Below are positions 30,176-38,638 of a DNA stretch of 64,000 nucleotides, one piece after another; position 1 is the stretch's first letter; each line of letters opens with the position of its first letter. Below the pieces are notes generated by a model. That model was not told the origin of the DNA, did no database searches, and was given only the letters and a program-made list of their open reading frames with translations. The DNA comes from Streptomyces sp. CNQ-509. GTDB lineage: Bacteria; Actinomycetota; Actinomycetes; Streptomycetales; Streptomycetaceae. The DNA is taken from NCBI RefSeq assembly GCF_001011035.1, contig NZ_CP011492.1:5873001-5937000 (forward strand), in the 5' to 3' direction. Position numbers and translations under genes: made by a program.

Positions 30176-30331
30176 TCAGGCCGCCTTCACCCAGCGGGCC
30201 AGGACGCGCGCCCGGCGGGCCGCGCGGCGCTGCTCCCGGCGGGCGACGGCGGCCTCGCGGGCGAGGCGGTACTGCGCCGCCTCGCGGCGCAGGTCGGCGG
30301 AGCGGGTCTCGTGCATCTGGTACGCGAACAT
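30176..30331 (-). CDS. Small basic coiled-coil protein 1 (paralog of the 33613-33783 product)
   Basis: The 51-residue protein starts at 30331 with AGGGGAG a few bases upstream. It begins MFAYQMHETRSADLRREAAQ, continues QYRLAREAAVARREQRRAAR and ends WVKAA. It is almost all helix-forming, very basic and heptad-like, so a short coiled coil or nucleic-acid-binding helix is likely. It closely matches the 56-residue product at 33613-33783 (RSA-D/E-LRREA, QYR-L/M-AR and the WVKAA end), and the DNA upstream of both genes is also conserved. Each copy lies just upstream of an LAL regulator on the same strand. No known function is assigned. Confidence 0.75.
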   Translation of the reverse strand: MFAYQMHETRSADLRREAAQYRLAREAAVARREQRRAARRARVLARWVKAA

Positions 30332-30403
30332 CTCGTTCTCCCCTGCGTTCGGGCTGGTCTCCTGCGGTGTGATTCCAGCTTCGCGGCCCAGGGGGGTCCG
30401 CCA

Positions 30404-30477
30404 CATCGGGAGACTTCCGCATCTCCGGGCGCCGCCCGCCTTACCCGGGGCGCCTACGCGCGCGTACATGCCTAAGG
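30404..30477 (-). promoter_or_regulatory. Conserved three-block region upstream of small gene 1
   Basis: In plus-strand order the blocks are CATCGGG-x-GACTTCC-x-CATCTC (30404-30425), CGCCTTA (30437-30443) and GCCTAAGG (30470-30477). The same three blocks with the same 33-base spacing occur upstream of small gene 2. The first block is 73-94 bases ahead of the start codon. This is probably a promoter or operator region; the regulator is unknown. Confidence 0.6.
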
Positions 30478-30510
30478 CCCCCGGGGATTCGCGCCGCCGG
30501 GGGCCTCAGG
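30471..30510 (-). terminator. Hairpin after LAL regulator C
   Basis: GGCCCCCGG (30476-30484) pairs with CCGGGGGCC (30497-30505), extended by CCT/AGG outside the stem. It lies about 60 bases beyond the regulator C stop and partly overlaps the upstream block of small gene 1. Confidence 0.6.
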
Positions 30511-30568
30511 TGCCTTAGAGCCGCCGCCACCTCGGCCGGAGCCGGGCGGCGGGTCGCGGCCGTCCGTC

Positions 30569-33553
30569 CTACGCGTCCTCGAAGAGCCGGAGGCGGTGTG
30601 CCGTCGCGGCGGCTTCGCCGCGGGCGGAGACGCCGAGTTTGGCCATCAGGTTGGACACGTGCACGCTCGCCGTCTTCGGCGAGATGAACAGCTCCTCGGC
30701 GATCTGGCGGTTGCTGCGTCCCGCCGTCACCAGCCTCAGCACCTCCTGCTCCCGCGACGTGAGCCCCAGCGCCCGCACCGGGTCCGCCGGGGCCGGGTCC
30801 GGGCCGCCGAGGGAGACCCGGGCGCGGGAGGCAAGCGCCGTGACCGCCGTGCGCAGGGGGACCGCGCCCAGGGCGCCGGCCGCCGCGTGGGCGTCGGCGA
30901 GGAGGGGCGCGGCGCCCTCCCGGTCGCCGGTGGCCAGCAGCGCCTCCGCCCACCGGTGCCGCACCCGGGCCAGCTCGTACGGCCGGTCCAGCGGCTCGAA
31001 CGCGGCCGCCGCCGCGGCCCACGGCGCCGGGTCGGGGTCGCCGGCGGCGCGGGCCAACTGCGCGCGCAGGAGCAGCGCGTGCGCCGCCCACACCGGCGCC
31101 GAGCAGGACAGTCCCGCCGCCGCCGTGCGGATCCGCGCCAGCGCCGCGGCCGTGCCCCGGGCGAACGCCGGCACCCGCCGCCCGTCCCCCTCGGCCTCCG
31201 CCGCCACCTCAAGCAGTAGCCACGCGTACCGGTGCACGCCCGGCGCCAGACCGGCGTCGACGGTGCGGGCGGCCTCCTCGCGGGCGCCCGTCAGGTCGCC
31301 GCGCGCCGCCGCGACCGACGCCGTCAGCGTGCTCAGCGGGATCGCCATCTGCGGCTGCGTCTGCTGCGGCCCGAGCCGGTCGCGGGCGGTGGCCAGCAGC
31401 GCCTCCGCCCGCGCCACGTCGCCGCGGAACAGCGCGAGACGGGCGCGGGCCTGGACGAGGTTGCCGTACGTCAGGGCGACGACCGCGTCCCGCTCCGCCC
31501 GGTCGGCGACGCGCTCCGCCTCGTCCCAACGGCCCATCGCCACCAGGGAGTCCACCTGGTTGCCGAGCGAGAAGGCCACCTTGTCGCGCCGCCCGCGGCT
31601 CGCCGCCGCCCGCGCCGCGTCCGCGGCGACCTCCGCCGCCTCCCGGGAGCGGCCCAGGTTCTCCAGCGCCGCGGCCAGGTTCAGCTCCGCGCGCGCCGCC
31701 GCCGTGTAGTCGCCGCTGCGCCGGGCCCGGTCGCGGGCCTCGCGCAGGATGCCCACGCCCACCTCCTCCCGGCCGGAGTCCTCCAGGTGGATGCCGAGGG
31801 TCACCTGCGCGTTCAGCTCCAGGTTCTCCTCGCCGGCCGCCGCGGCGGTACGTACCGCGAGCTCGGCCGCCGCCAGCCCCTCGGGCCGGCCCGGCCGGTG
31901 CAGCATCTCCCAGCTCGCCGCGGCCGTCAGCACCAGCGCCGGGACCCGCGACGGCGGCAGGTCGCGTACCAGCAGCAGCGCGTGGTCCAGCTCCGCGCGG
32001 CCGTCGCCGCGCGCCAGGTCCTCCACCAGCCAGTGCCGCTGCACCCAGAACCACGCCGCGCGCAGCGGCTCCGCATCCTCGTCGATGGCCTCCAGCGCGC
32101 GCCGGGTGAGCGCCAGGGCCCGTTCCCGCTCGTCCGCGAGCCGGGCGGCGACGACGGTCTCGGCGAGCAGGTCCAGCTCGGTGAGGGGGGTGTCCGCCGC
32201 GCCCGTCTCGAAGTCCTCGATGCGGTCCGCGGGCCGCAGCCGGGCGCGGATCTCCCGCGGTACGTCGTCCCACAGCTCCATCGCGCGCTTCAGCAGTTCG
32301 TACTGCTCGGCGAAGGCGTGCCGGCAGCGCGCCTCCACCGCCGCCGCCAGCACCGCGGGCAGCGCCCGGGTGCTGTCCCGGCCGTGGTGCCAGTGGCGGG
32401 CGATGCGGGTGAGCCGCTGCTCGGCCCGGACGAGCGTGGGGTCGGCCTGGAGCACCTCCGCGTAGCGGCGGTTGAGCCGGGAGCGCTCGCCGGGCAGCAG
32501 GTCGTCGCGGACCGCCTCGCGCAGCAGTGCGTGCCGGAAGCGGTACGACTCGCCGTCCTCGTCGGGTACGAGCACGTTGTGGGCGACGGCCTCGCGCAGT
32601 GACTCCAGCAGCGCGTCCTCGCCCTCGCCGCTGACCGCGGCGAGCAGCGCGTGCTCCGCGTGGCTGCCGGCCTCGGCGGCGACCCGCACCACCCGCTGGG
32701 CCGGCTCGGTCAGCCGCTCGACCCGGACGAGCAGCAGGTCCCGCAGCGACTCGCTGAGGCTGCAGTCGGGGTTGGCCGACAGCTCCTCGACGAAGAAGGG
32801 GTTGCCCTCGCTGCGCCGGAAGATGTCGTCGGCGTGGGTGGGCGCCGGCACGGTGCCGTGGATGCCGGTGAGCTGGGCGGCGACCTCGTCGCGGCTGAGC
32901 CGCGCCAGCTCGATGCGGCGCACGGAGCGCAGCCGGTCCAGCTCGGCGAGGAACGGGCGCAGGGGGTGGCGGCGGTGGATGTCGTCGGAGCGGTACGTCG
33001 CCAGCACCAGGAGCCGGGTGGCCTGCATGGTGCGGAAGAGGAAGGAGAGCAGTTCGCGGGTGGAGCGGTCGGACCAGTGCAGGTCCTCCAGGGCGAGGAC
33101 GACGGTGCGGTCCGCGGCCAGCCGCTCCAGGCTCTGCGCGGTCAGCTCGAAGAGGCGGGTGCGGCCGTCGCGCTCGTGCGGCGGGGCGCCGGCCGGGGGC
33201 GCGTACGAGGAGTCGGGCAGCAGCCGGGACAGCTCCTCCTCGCGGCCGCCGACGGCCGCGGCGATCGCCTCGTCGCCCAGCTCGCGCTGGAGGGCGCGCA
33301 GGGCGGTGGTGAACGGGGCGAACGGCAGCCCGTCCGCGCCCAGCTCGACGCAGCCGCCGGCCGCGGTCACCGCGCCCGCGGCCCGCGCCGCGGTCAGGAA
33401 CTCCTCCACCAGGCGGGTCTTGCCCACCCCGGCCTCGCCCGCGACGACGAACGCCTGCGGCTCGCCCGCGGAAGCGCGGGCGAGCGCGGCGTCGAGCGTC
33501 TCGAGTTCTTCCGTGCGCCCGGCGAGTACAGGGCTGAGGCGGACGGCTCTCAC
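30569..33553 (-). CDS. LAL-type LuxR regulator C
   Basis: The 994-residue protein starts at GTG 33553, 7 nt after a CATCCT hexamer and in exact register with regulators A and B. Walker A is GEAGVGKT (39-46), Walker B is VVLALEDLHWSD, and the C-terminal HTH reads LTSREQEVLRLVTAGRSNRQ followed by KTASVHVSNLMAKLGV. The Cys pair seen in A and B is absent. The small basic gene 2 lies 59 bases upstream on the same strand with no hairpin between them, so the two may be cotranscribed. It is probably a transcriptional activator; ligand and targets are unknown. Confidence 0.92.
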   Translation of the reverse strand: MRAVRLSPVLAGRTEELETLDAALARASAGEPQAFVVAGEAGVGKTRLVEEFLTAARAAGAVTAAGGCVELGADGLPFAPFTTALRALQRELGDEAIAAAVGGREEELSRLLPDSSYAPPAGAPPHERDGRTRLFELTAQSLERLAADRTVVLALEDLHWSDRSTRELLSFLFRTMQATRLLVLATYRSDDIHRRHPLRPFLAELDRLRSVRRIELARLSRDEVAAQLTGIHGTVPAPTHADDIFRRSEGNPFFVEELSANPDCSLSESLRDLLLVRVERLTEPAQRVVRVAAEAGSHAEHALLAAVSGEGEDALLESLREAVAHNVLVPDEDGESYRFRHALLREAVRDDLLPGERSRLNRRYAEVLQADPTLVRAEQRLTRIARHWHHGRDSTRALPAVLAAAVEARCRHAFAEQYELLKRAMELWDDVPREIRARLRPADRIEDFETGAADTPLTELDLLAETVVAARLADERERALALTRRALEAIDEDAEPLRAAWFWVQRHWLVEDLARGDGRAELDHALLLVRDLPPSRVPALVLTAAASWEMLHRPGRPEGLAAAELAVRTAAAAGEENLELNAQVTLGIHLEDSGREEVGVGILREARDRARRSGDYTAAARAELNLAAALENLGRSREAAEVAADAARAAASRGRRDKVAFSLGNQVDSLVAMGRWDEAERVADRAERDAVVALTYGNLVQARARLALFRGDVARAEALLATARDRLGPQQTQPQMAIPLSTLTASVAAARGDLTGAREEAARTVDAGLAPGVHRYAWLLLEVAAEAEGDGRRVPAFARGTAAALARIRTAAAGLSCSAPVWAAHALLLRAQLARAAGDPDPAPWAAAAAAFEPLDRPYELARVRHRWAEALLATGDREGAAPLLADAHAAAGALGAVPLRTAVTALASRARVSLGGPDPAPADPVRALGLTSREQEVLRLVTAGRSNRQIAEELFISPKTASVHVSNLMAKLGVSARGEAAATAHRLRLFEDA

Positions 33554-33560
33554 GCCGCCG

Positions 33561-33566
33561 AGGATG
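33561..33566 (-). promoter_or_regulatory. Candidate -10 for LAL regulator C
   Basis: On the minus strand this reads CATCCT, followed by 7 nt and GTG at 33553. It is weaker than the GTGCGATGCTC boxes of the other three regulators. Confidence 0.4.
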
Positions 33567-33612
33567 TCATGCGCCTCGGCCCCGGCGACAGGTGCCGGCG
33601 GGGCGGCCATCC

Positions 33613-33783
33613 TCAGGCCGCCTTCACCCAGCTCCCGCGGCGGGCGGCGGCCCCGCCCGGGTCGCCGGCCGCGCCGCGGCGGCGCTCCCGGCGGGCGGCG
33701 GTGGCGCCGCGTGCCATCCGGTACTGCTCCGCCTCGCGGCGCAGCTCGGCGGACCTGGCCCGGTGGATCTCGTAGTCGTACAT
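33613..33783 (-). CDS. Small basic coiled-coil protein 2 (paralog of the 30176-30331 product)
   Basis: The 56-residue protein starts at 33783 with AGGGGAG upstream, the same ribosome site as its paralog. It begins MYDYEIHRARSAELRREAEQ, continues QYRMARGATAARRERRR, then carries a Gly/Ala-rich insert absent from the paralog, and ends WVKAA. The sequence is strongly helical and basic. Together with LAL regulator C it repeats the gene pair formed by small protein 1 and regulator B. A partner, inhibitor or target role with the LAL proteins is possible but is pure inference. Confidence 0.75.
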   Translation of the reverse strand: MYDYEIHRARSAELRREAEQYRMARGATAARRERRRGAAGDPGGAAARRGSWVKAA

Positions 33784-33860
33784 ATTCGCTCCCCTGTGAG
33801 TCGGCTTCCTCGCCGTGTTCTCCCTGTGCCTCAAGACTCGTCTCCCAGGCGGGTGCGGCG

Positions 33861-33934
33861 CATCGGGCGACTTCCTCATCTCTCCGCGCCCGGCGCCTTA
33901 GATGCCCGCCCCGGCCGGGCCCCGCGGCCTAAGG
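33861..33934 (-). promoter_or_regulatory. Conserved three-block region upstream of small gene 2
   Basis: The blocks are CATCGGG-x-GACTTCC-x-CATCTC (33861-33882), CGCCTTA (33894-33900) and GCCTAAGG (33927-33934), with block starts exactly 33 bases apart, as at 30404-30477. The first block is 78-99 bases ahead of the start at 33783. The region also lies in the gap shared with divergent LAL regulator D. Confidence 0.6.
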
Positions 33935-34050
33935 CCCCTCTTACGGGCGCCGAGGACCCCCTCATACGGCCCTCCAGCGGCCCCCCGCGGCCCCGGCCGC
34001 GCCCGGTTCCCCGGCGACCTCCGGGCCGGCGCCGCGCCCGGCCGCGTGAC

Positions 34051-34061
34051 GTGCGATGCTC
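34051..34061 (+). promoter_or_regulatory. Candidate extended -10 for LAL regulator D
   Basis: GTGCGATGCTC is identical to the boxes of regulators A and B, and its GATGCT hexamer is followed by 7 nt and GTG 34068. Confidence 0.55.
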
Positions 34062-34067
34062 GGTCGC

Positions 34068-37000
34068 GTGGAGTCCCCGGAGCCCTCGGAGCCGGCAGGC
34101 GCGGACGCCGGCACGCGCACCGGCGCCCGGGTCTTCGTCGGCCGCGCCGCGGAGCTGGGCGCGCTGACGGAGGCGTACGAGCGGGCCGCCGCGGGGGAGC
34201 CGTGCGCCGTGCTCGTCGGCGGTGAGGCGGGCGTCGGCAAGTCCCGGCTGGTGGAGGAGTTCCTGGCGCGCGCCGAGGCCGCCGGTGCGGTCACCGCCGT
34301 CGGCAACTGCATCGAGTCCGGCGCCGACGGCCTCCCCTTCGCGCCCTTCTCCACCGCGCTGCGCGCCCTGCGCCGCCGCCTCGGCGACCGGCTGGACGAG
34401 GCCGTCGCCGGGCAGGAGGGCGAGCTGGCCCGGCTGCTGCCCGAGCTGGGGCCGATCCCCGACGTGCCGGCGGCCGCCCAGGGCGAGGCCGGGCGGGCGC
34501 GGCTGTACGAGCTGGCCGCCCGGATGCTGGAGAAGCTGGCCGGCGAGCGGGTGCTCGTGCTGGTCGTCGAGGACCTGCACTGGGCCGACCACTCCACCCG
34601 CGAACTCCTCGGCTACCTGCTGCGCTCCGTCCAGGCCGCCCGGCTGCTCGTCGTCGCCACCTACCGCTCCGACGACCTGCACCGCCGCCACCCGCTGCGC
34701 CCCGGCCTCGCCGAGCTGGACCGGCTGCGCGGCGTCCGCCGGTTCGAGCTGGCCCGGTTCAGCCGCGACGAGGTGCGCAGCCAGCTCGCCTGGCTGCGCG
34801 GCGGCGAGCCGCCGGAGGACCTGGTGGCGGAGGTCTACGGGCGCTCGGACGGCAACGCGTTCTTCGTCGAGGAGCTGGCCGCGGGCCTCGGCGCCGGCAC
34901 GGGCGGCAGGGGCGGCCCGGTCGCCGGGCGCCCCGCGGGCGGGATCGGCGAGTCGCTGCGCGACCTGCTGCTCGTACGGGCCGAGGCGCTGCCGGACCCC
35001 GCCCGCCGGATCGTCGCACTGGCCGCGGTCGGCGGCGACCGCGTCGACACCGCGCTGCTCGCCGCCGTCTCCGGGCTCGGCGAGGACGCCCTCTTCGACG
35101 CGCTCCGCACCGCCATCGGCGCCGGGGTGCTGCTCCCGGCGGACGAGCGGGTGGACGCGTACCGCTTCCGGCACGCCCTGATGCGCGAGGCCGTCTCCGA
35201 CGACCTGCTGCCCGGCGAACGCGCCCGCCTCAGCCGCCGCTTCGCCGAGGCGCTGGAGGCCGACCCCGCCCTCGTACGGGCCGACGAGCGCCCCGCGCGG
35301 CTGGCCGGCTACTGGTATCTGGCCGGCGATCCCGCCCGCGCCCTGCCCGCCGTCCTCGCCGCCGCCGCGGACGCCCGCGCCCGGCACGCCTTCGCCGACC
35401 AGCTCGCGCTGCTGGAGCGGGCCGTCGCGCTGTGGGACGAGGCGCCGCCCGCCTCCCGTACCGTGCCGGACTCCGGCGGCGCCTACCCGCGCGCCGAGGA
35501 GCCCGAGTTCGCCGACCTGCTGGCCGAGACGGTGTTCGCGGCCCGGCTCGCGTCCGCGTACGGCAGGGCGATCACGCTCGGCGACCGGGCGCTGCGGCTG
35601 CTCGGCACGCGCGCGCCGCTGCGCGCCGCGTGGTTCCGCGTCGAGCGCGCCCGCTGCGTCCAGGGCCTCGGCCGCGGCGACGGCTGGGCGGACCTGGACC
35701 GGGCGCAGGAACTGGTCCGCGGCCTGCCGCCGTCGCCGGTACATGCGCAGGTGCTCGCCGAGGTCGCCAACTGGCAGGCGATGCACACCCCCGGCGGCGG
35801 CGCGATCGAGGCCGCGGAGCGCGCCGTACAACTGGCCCGGCTGGTCGGCGCCGAGGAGACCGAGCTGACCGTGCGCATCCCGCGGGCCTGGATGATGGTC
35901 GACTCCGGCGATGTCGAGGGCGGCATCGCGGAGTTCCACGCGGTACGGGAACGGGCGGTGGCCGACGGCCTCGTGGTGGCCGCGGCCCGGGCGTACGCGA
36001 ACCTGCCCTCGGCCCTCGAAGGCGTCGGCAGGTCCGCGGAGTCGCTCGCCGCGGCCGAGGAGGCGATCGCGATGCTGGCCGACTCGGGGCTGGCCACGTA
36101 CCTCTCGCTCAGCCACGGCAACCGCGCCAACGCGCTGCTGTCGCTCGGCCGCTGGGACGAAGCCGAGGAGGCCGTGGACGCGCAGTTCCGCACCGCGCGC
36201 AGCACGCAGTTGCGCGGTAGCGCGCTGCTGGACCGGGCGCTGCTGGCGCTGCTGCGCGGGGACTACGCCGTCGTGCGCGGCGAACTCGCCGCGGCCCGCG
36301 AGGAGTTCGGCAACGACCGGCAGCCGCAGTACGAGCTGCCGCGGGCCGGGATGACGATCCGGCTGGCCGCCGCGGAGGGGCGGGTCGCCGACGTGCGCGC
36401 CGCGTTCGGGCAGGCCGTCGGCGACGGGCTGCGGCTGGGCATGCAGCGCTACGCCTGGCCGCTGCTGTACGCCACCGCGGGCGCCGAGGCCCGGCTGCGC
36501 GGGCTGCCCGCGGCCGAGACGGGCCGGCCCGCGGCGCTGGCCGCGATCCGCGCGGCGATGCGCAACCTGCCGCGGTTCGCGCCGCCGTGGGAGGCGCTGG
36601 CGCTGATGACGGAGGCGGAGCTGTGCGCGGCCGAGGGCCGCGACGCGACGGCCCGCTGGGCGGAGGCCGAGGCGGCGTGGGCGGAGCTGGAGTGGCCGTA
36701 CGAGCAGGCCGTGACCCGCTACCGCTGGGCGGAGTCGGCGCTCGCGGGCGGCCAGGCCGCGGCCGCCGCCCGGGACGGCGCGGCGCGGGTGCTGCGGCTC
36801 GCGTACGACACGGCGAGGGACCTCGGCGCGGCCGGGCTCGTCCGCGACGCGGAGGCCCTGGCTGCCCGCGCCCGGATCGCCCTGACCGCGGCCGCCGCCC
36901 CGGCGGAACCGGAGGATCCGGCGGAGTCGCTGGGGCTGACGGCGCGGGAGGCGGACGTGCTGCGGCTGGTGGCGGCGGGGCGGAGCAACCGGCAGATCGC

Positions 37001-37130
37001 CGAGGAGCTGTTCATCTCGCCGAAGACGGCGAGTGTGCACGTGTCCCACATCCTGGCGAAGCTGGGGGTGGCGGCGCGGGGCGAGGCGGCGGCGGTGGCG
37101 CACCGGCTGCGGCTCTTCGAGGGCGCCTGA
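34068..37130 (+). CDS. LAL-type LuxR regulator D
   Basis: The 1020-residue protein starts at GTG 34068 (ATG 34056 is the alternative but lies inside the -10-like box). Its N-terminus is about 13 residues longer than that of A to C before the conserved VGRAAEL. Walker A GEAGVGKS, Walker B VLVVEDLHWAD and a C-terminal HTH (LTAREADVLRLVAAGRSNRQ, KTASVHVSHILAKLGV) are intact; the last helix has SHI where the other three have SNL, a change in the DNA-reading region. It is divergent from small gene 2/regulator C and ends before a strong hairpin. Its ligand and targets are unknown. Confidence 0.92.
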   Translation: MESPEPSEPAGADAGTRTGARVFVGRAAELGALTEAYERAAAGEPCAVLVGGEAGVGKSRLVEEFLARAEAAGAVTAVGNCIESGADGLPFAPFSTALRALRRRLGDRLDEAVAGQEGELARLLPELGPIPDVPAAAQGEAGRARLYELAARMLEKLAGERVLVLVVEDLHWADHSTRELLGYLLRSVQAARLLVVATYRSDDLHRRHPLRPGLAELDRLRGVRRFELARFSRDEVRSQLAWLRGGEPPEDLVAEVYGRSDGNAFFVEELAAGLGAGTGGRGGPVAGRPAGGIGESLRDLLLVRAEALPDPARRIVALAAVGGDRVDTALLAAVSGLGEDALFDALRTAIGAGVLLPADERVDAYRFRHALMREAVSDDLLPGERARLSRRFAEALEADPALVRADERPARLAGYWYLAGDPARALPAVLAAAADARARHAFADQLALLERAVALWDEAPPASRTVPDSGGAYPRAEEPEFADLLAETVFAARLASAYGRAITLGDRALRLLGTRAPLRAAWFRVERARCVQGLGRGDGWADLDRAQELVRGLPPSPVHAQVLAEVANWQAMHTPGGGAIEAAERAVQLARLVGAEETELTVRIPRAWMMVDSGDVEGGIAEFHAVRERAVADGLVVAAARAYANLPSALEGVGRSAESLAAAEEAIAMLADSGLATYLSLSHGNRANALLSLGRWDEAEEAVDAQFRTARSTQLRGSALLDRALLALLRGDYAVVRGELAAAREEFGNDRQPQYELPRAGMTIRLAAAEGRVADVRAAFGQAVGDGLRLGMQRYAWPLLYATAGAEARLRGLPAAETGRPAALAAIRAAMRNLPRFAPPWEALALMTEAELCAAEGRDATARWAEAEAAWAELEWPYEQAVTRYRWAESALAGGQAAAAARDGAARVLRLAYDTARDLGAAGLVRDAEALAARARIALTAAAAPAEPEDPAESLGLTAREADVLRLVAAGRSNRQIAEELFISPKTASVHVSHILAKLGVAARGEAAAVAHRLRLFEGA

Positions 37131-37153
37131 GTCTTCGCCCCAGCACGTCTGCC

Positions 37154-37177
37154 CGCGTACGCCTCCTGGCGTACGCG
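37154..37177 (+). terminator. Terminator hairpin after LAL regulator D
   Basis: CGCGTACGCC (37154-37163) and its exact reverse complement (37168-37177) are separated by TCCT, 24 bases past the stop. It is GC-rich without a T run, as is common in Streptomyces. Confidence 0.75.
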
Positions 37178-37192
37178 TTCCGGGCGGGGCCC

Positions 37193-37304
37193 AGGCCCTG
37201 TCTGGCAGATCCCGCCTGCGTCCGGGGGTACCGCCCACGCGCGCTTGCGCGCTGTGGGGGAGCCCGCCCAGAGGGCGGACGGCGCTATGTGCCGGACAGG
37301 GCCT
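37193..37304. repeat. 112-bp MITE-like element with 15-bp terminal inverted repeats
   Basis: AGGCCCTGTCTGGCA (37193-37207) is the inverted repeat of TGCCGGACAGGGCCT (37290-37304) with one mismatch. Inside lies a second palindrome (GGGGGTACC region, GCGCGC-TT-GCGCGC) and a GCCC/GGGC pair. There is no open frame of note. The right end covers two bases of the stop codon of the minus-strand dehydrogenase gene. It looks like a non-autonomous mobile or extragenic repeat; no target duplication is evident. Confidence 0.6.
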
Positions 37305-38451
37305 AGCTGACCTCCAGCCGCAGGATGCGGTCGTCGCCCTTCTCCGGCGTGCCGCGCAGGTCCGTCTCGTTGGTCATCAGCAGCAGATCGCCGTCCGACG
37401 CCCGCTGCACCGTGCGCAGCCGCCCGTACGTGCCGTCGAAGAACGCCTGCGGGTCCGCCGCCGCCTTCGTGCCGTCCAGCGGGATCCGCCACAGCCGCTC
37501 GCCGCGGAGCGACGCCATCCAGATCGACCCGTCCGCGAACGCGATGCCGCTCGGCGAGGCGTCCGGGGTGGGCCACTGCACGACGGGGTCGACGAAGCCG
37601 TCGCGGTTCTCCTTGCCCTCGACCTCGGGCCAGCCGTAGTTCTTCCCCGGCTCGATGAGGTTCAGCTCGTCCCACTTCTGGTCGCCGAACTCCGCCGCCC
37701 ACAGCCGCTTGTCGTCGTCCCAGGCCAGCCCCTGCACGTTGCGGTGGCCGTACGAGTACACCACCGAGCCCGCCTCCGGGTTGCCGCGCGCCGGCTCGCC
37801 GTCGGGCGTCATCCGCAGGATCTTGCCGCCCAGCGAGTCCATGTCCTGCGCCAGCGCCGGGTCGCCGGCCTCGCCGGTGCCCACGTACAGCATCTTGTCC
37901 GGGCCGAACGCGATCCTCCCGCCGTTGTGCCGGCCGCCCTTGGGGATGCCGCGGAAGACGGTGTCCGGCGCGCCCAGCCGGTTGCCCTCCGCCCCGTCCG
38001 AGTCGTACGTCATCCGTACGATGCGGTTGTCGCTGTCGGAGGTGAAGTAGGCGTAGAGCATCTCGTCGGCGCCGAGCGCGAGTCCCAGCAGGCCGCCCTC
38101 GTTGCCCGGCTCGCGCTGCACGCCCGGCACCTCGCCGGCCTCGGTGACCTTCCCGCCCCCGGCCGCCACGTGGTAGACGGTGCCGGTGTCGCGGGAGGAG
38201 ACCAGCAGGTCGCCGCCGGGCAGCTCGGCCAGGCCCCACGGGGTCTCCAGGTTCTCGGCGACGGTGCCGACGACCTTCGCGGAGCCCTTGGCCGGCGGCG
38301 GCTCGCCCCCGTCGGTGGCGCCGCCGCTGCCGGCGGGGGCGGTGGAGGACGACGCGTCCTTCCCGCCGGCCCCGTCGTCGTCGCCCGACGAGCAGCCTGC
38401 GGCGAGCACGAGTGCGGCGGCGGCCACGGCGGTGAAGGCGCGGGCTCTCAC
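37303..38451 (-). CDS. PQQ-dependent sugar dehydrogenase-like (glucose/sorbosone dehydrogenase family) lipoprotein
   Basis: The 382-residue protein starts at GTG 38451 with AAGGAGAA 7 nt upstream. The signal peptide ends in lipobox LAAGC, followed by a Ser/Asp/Gly-rich tether, so it should be anchored outside the membrane. The rest is a six-bladed propeller of the GSDH family: TPWGLAELPGGDLLVSSRD, EGGLLGLALGADEMLYAYF, HNGGRIAFGPDKMLYVGTGE and SYGHRNVQGLAWD are diagnostic. Relatives oxidise sugars using PQQ, but many actinobacterial members lack a proven cofactor. The stop codon overlaps the end of a MITE-like repeat. Confidence 0.88.
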   Translation of the reverse strand: MRARAFTAVAAAALVLAAGCSSGDDDGAGGKDASSSTAPAGSGGATDGGEPPPAKGSAKVVGTVAENLETPWGLAELPGGDLLVSSRDTGTVYHVAAGGGKVTEAGEVPGVQREPGNEGGLLGLALGADEMLYAYFTSDSDNRIVRMTYDSDGAEGNRLGAPDTVFRGIPKGGRHNGGRIAFGPDKMLYVGTGEAGDPALAQDMDSLGGKILRMTPDGEPARGNPEAGSVVYSYGHRNVQGLAWDDDKRLWAAEFGDQKWDELNLIEPGKNYGWPEVEGKENRDGFVDPVVQWPTPDASPSGIAFADGSIWMASLRGERLWRIPLDGTKAAADPQAFFDGTYGRLRTVQRASDGDLLLMTNETDLRGTPEKGDDRILRLEVS

Positions 38452-38638
38452 GGGACGGTTCTCCTTCGGCGGGCGGCGGCCGGAACGTACCCAGCACATC
38501 ACAACCGGGCGTACACCGCGCGCCGGTGGGGCGTTCCCGCCCGTACCGACGGGCGTCACGCGTCCGTACGAGCCCGCCCGCCCGCGCGCGTACGCACCGG
38601 CCGCCCGGCGGCCCCCGGCCGGAAGGCCGTCCGCGCGG

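Noticed and set aside
37193..37304. Complete insertion sequence
   Set aside because: The element is 112 bp with no transposase frame. At most it is a non-autonomous element.
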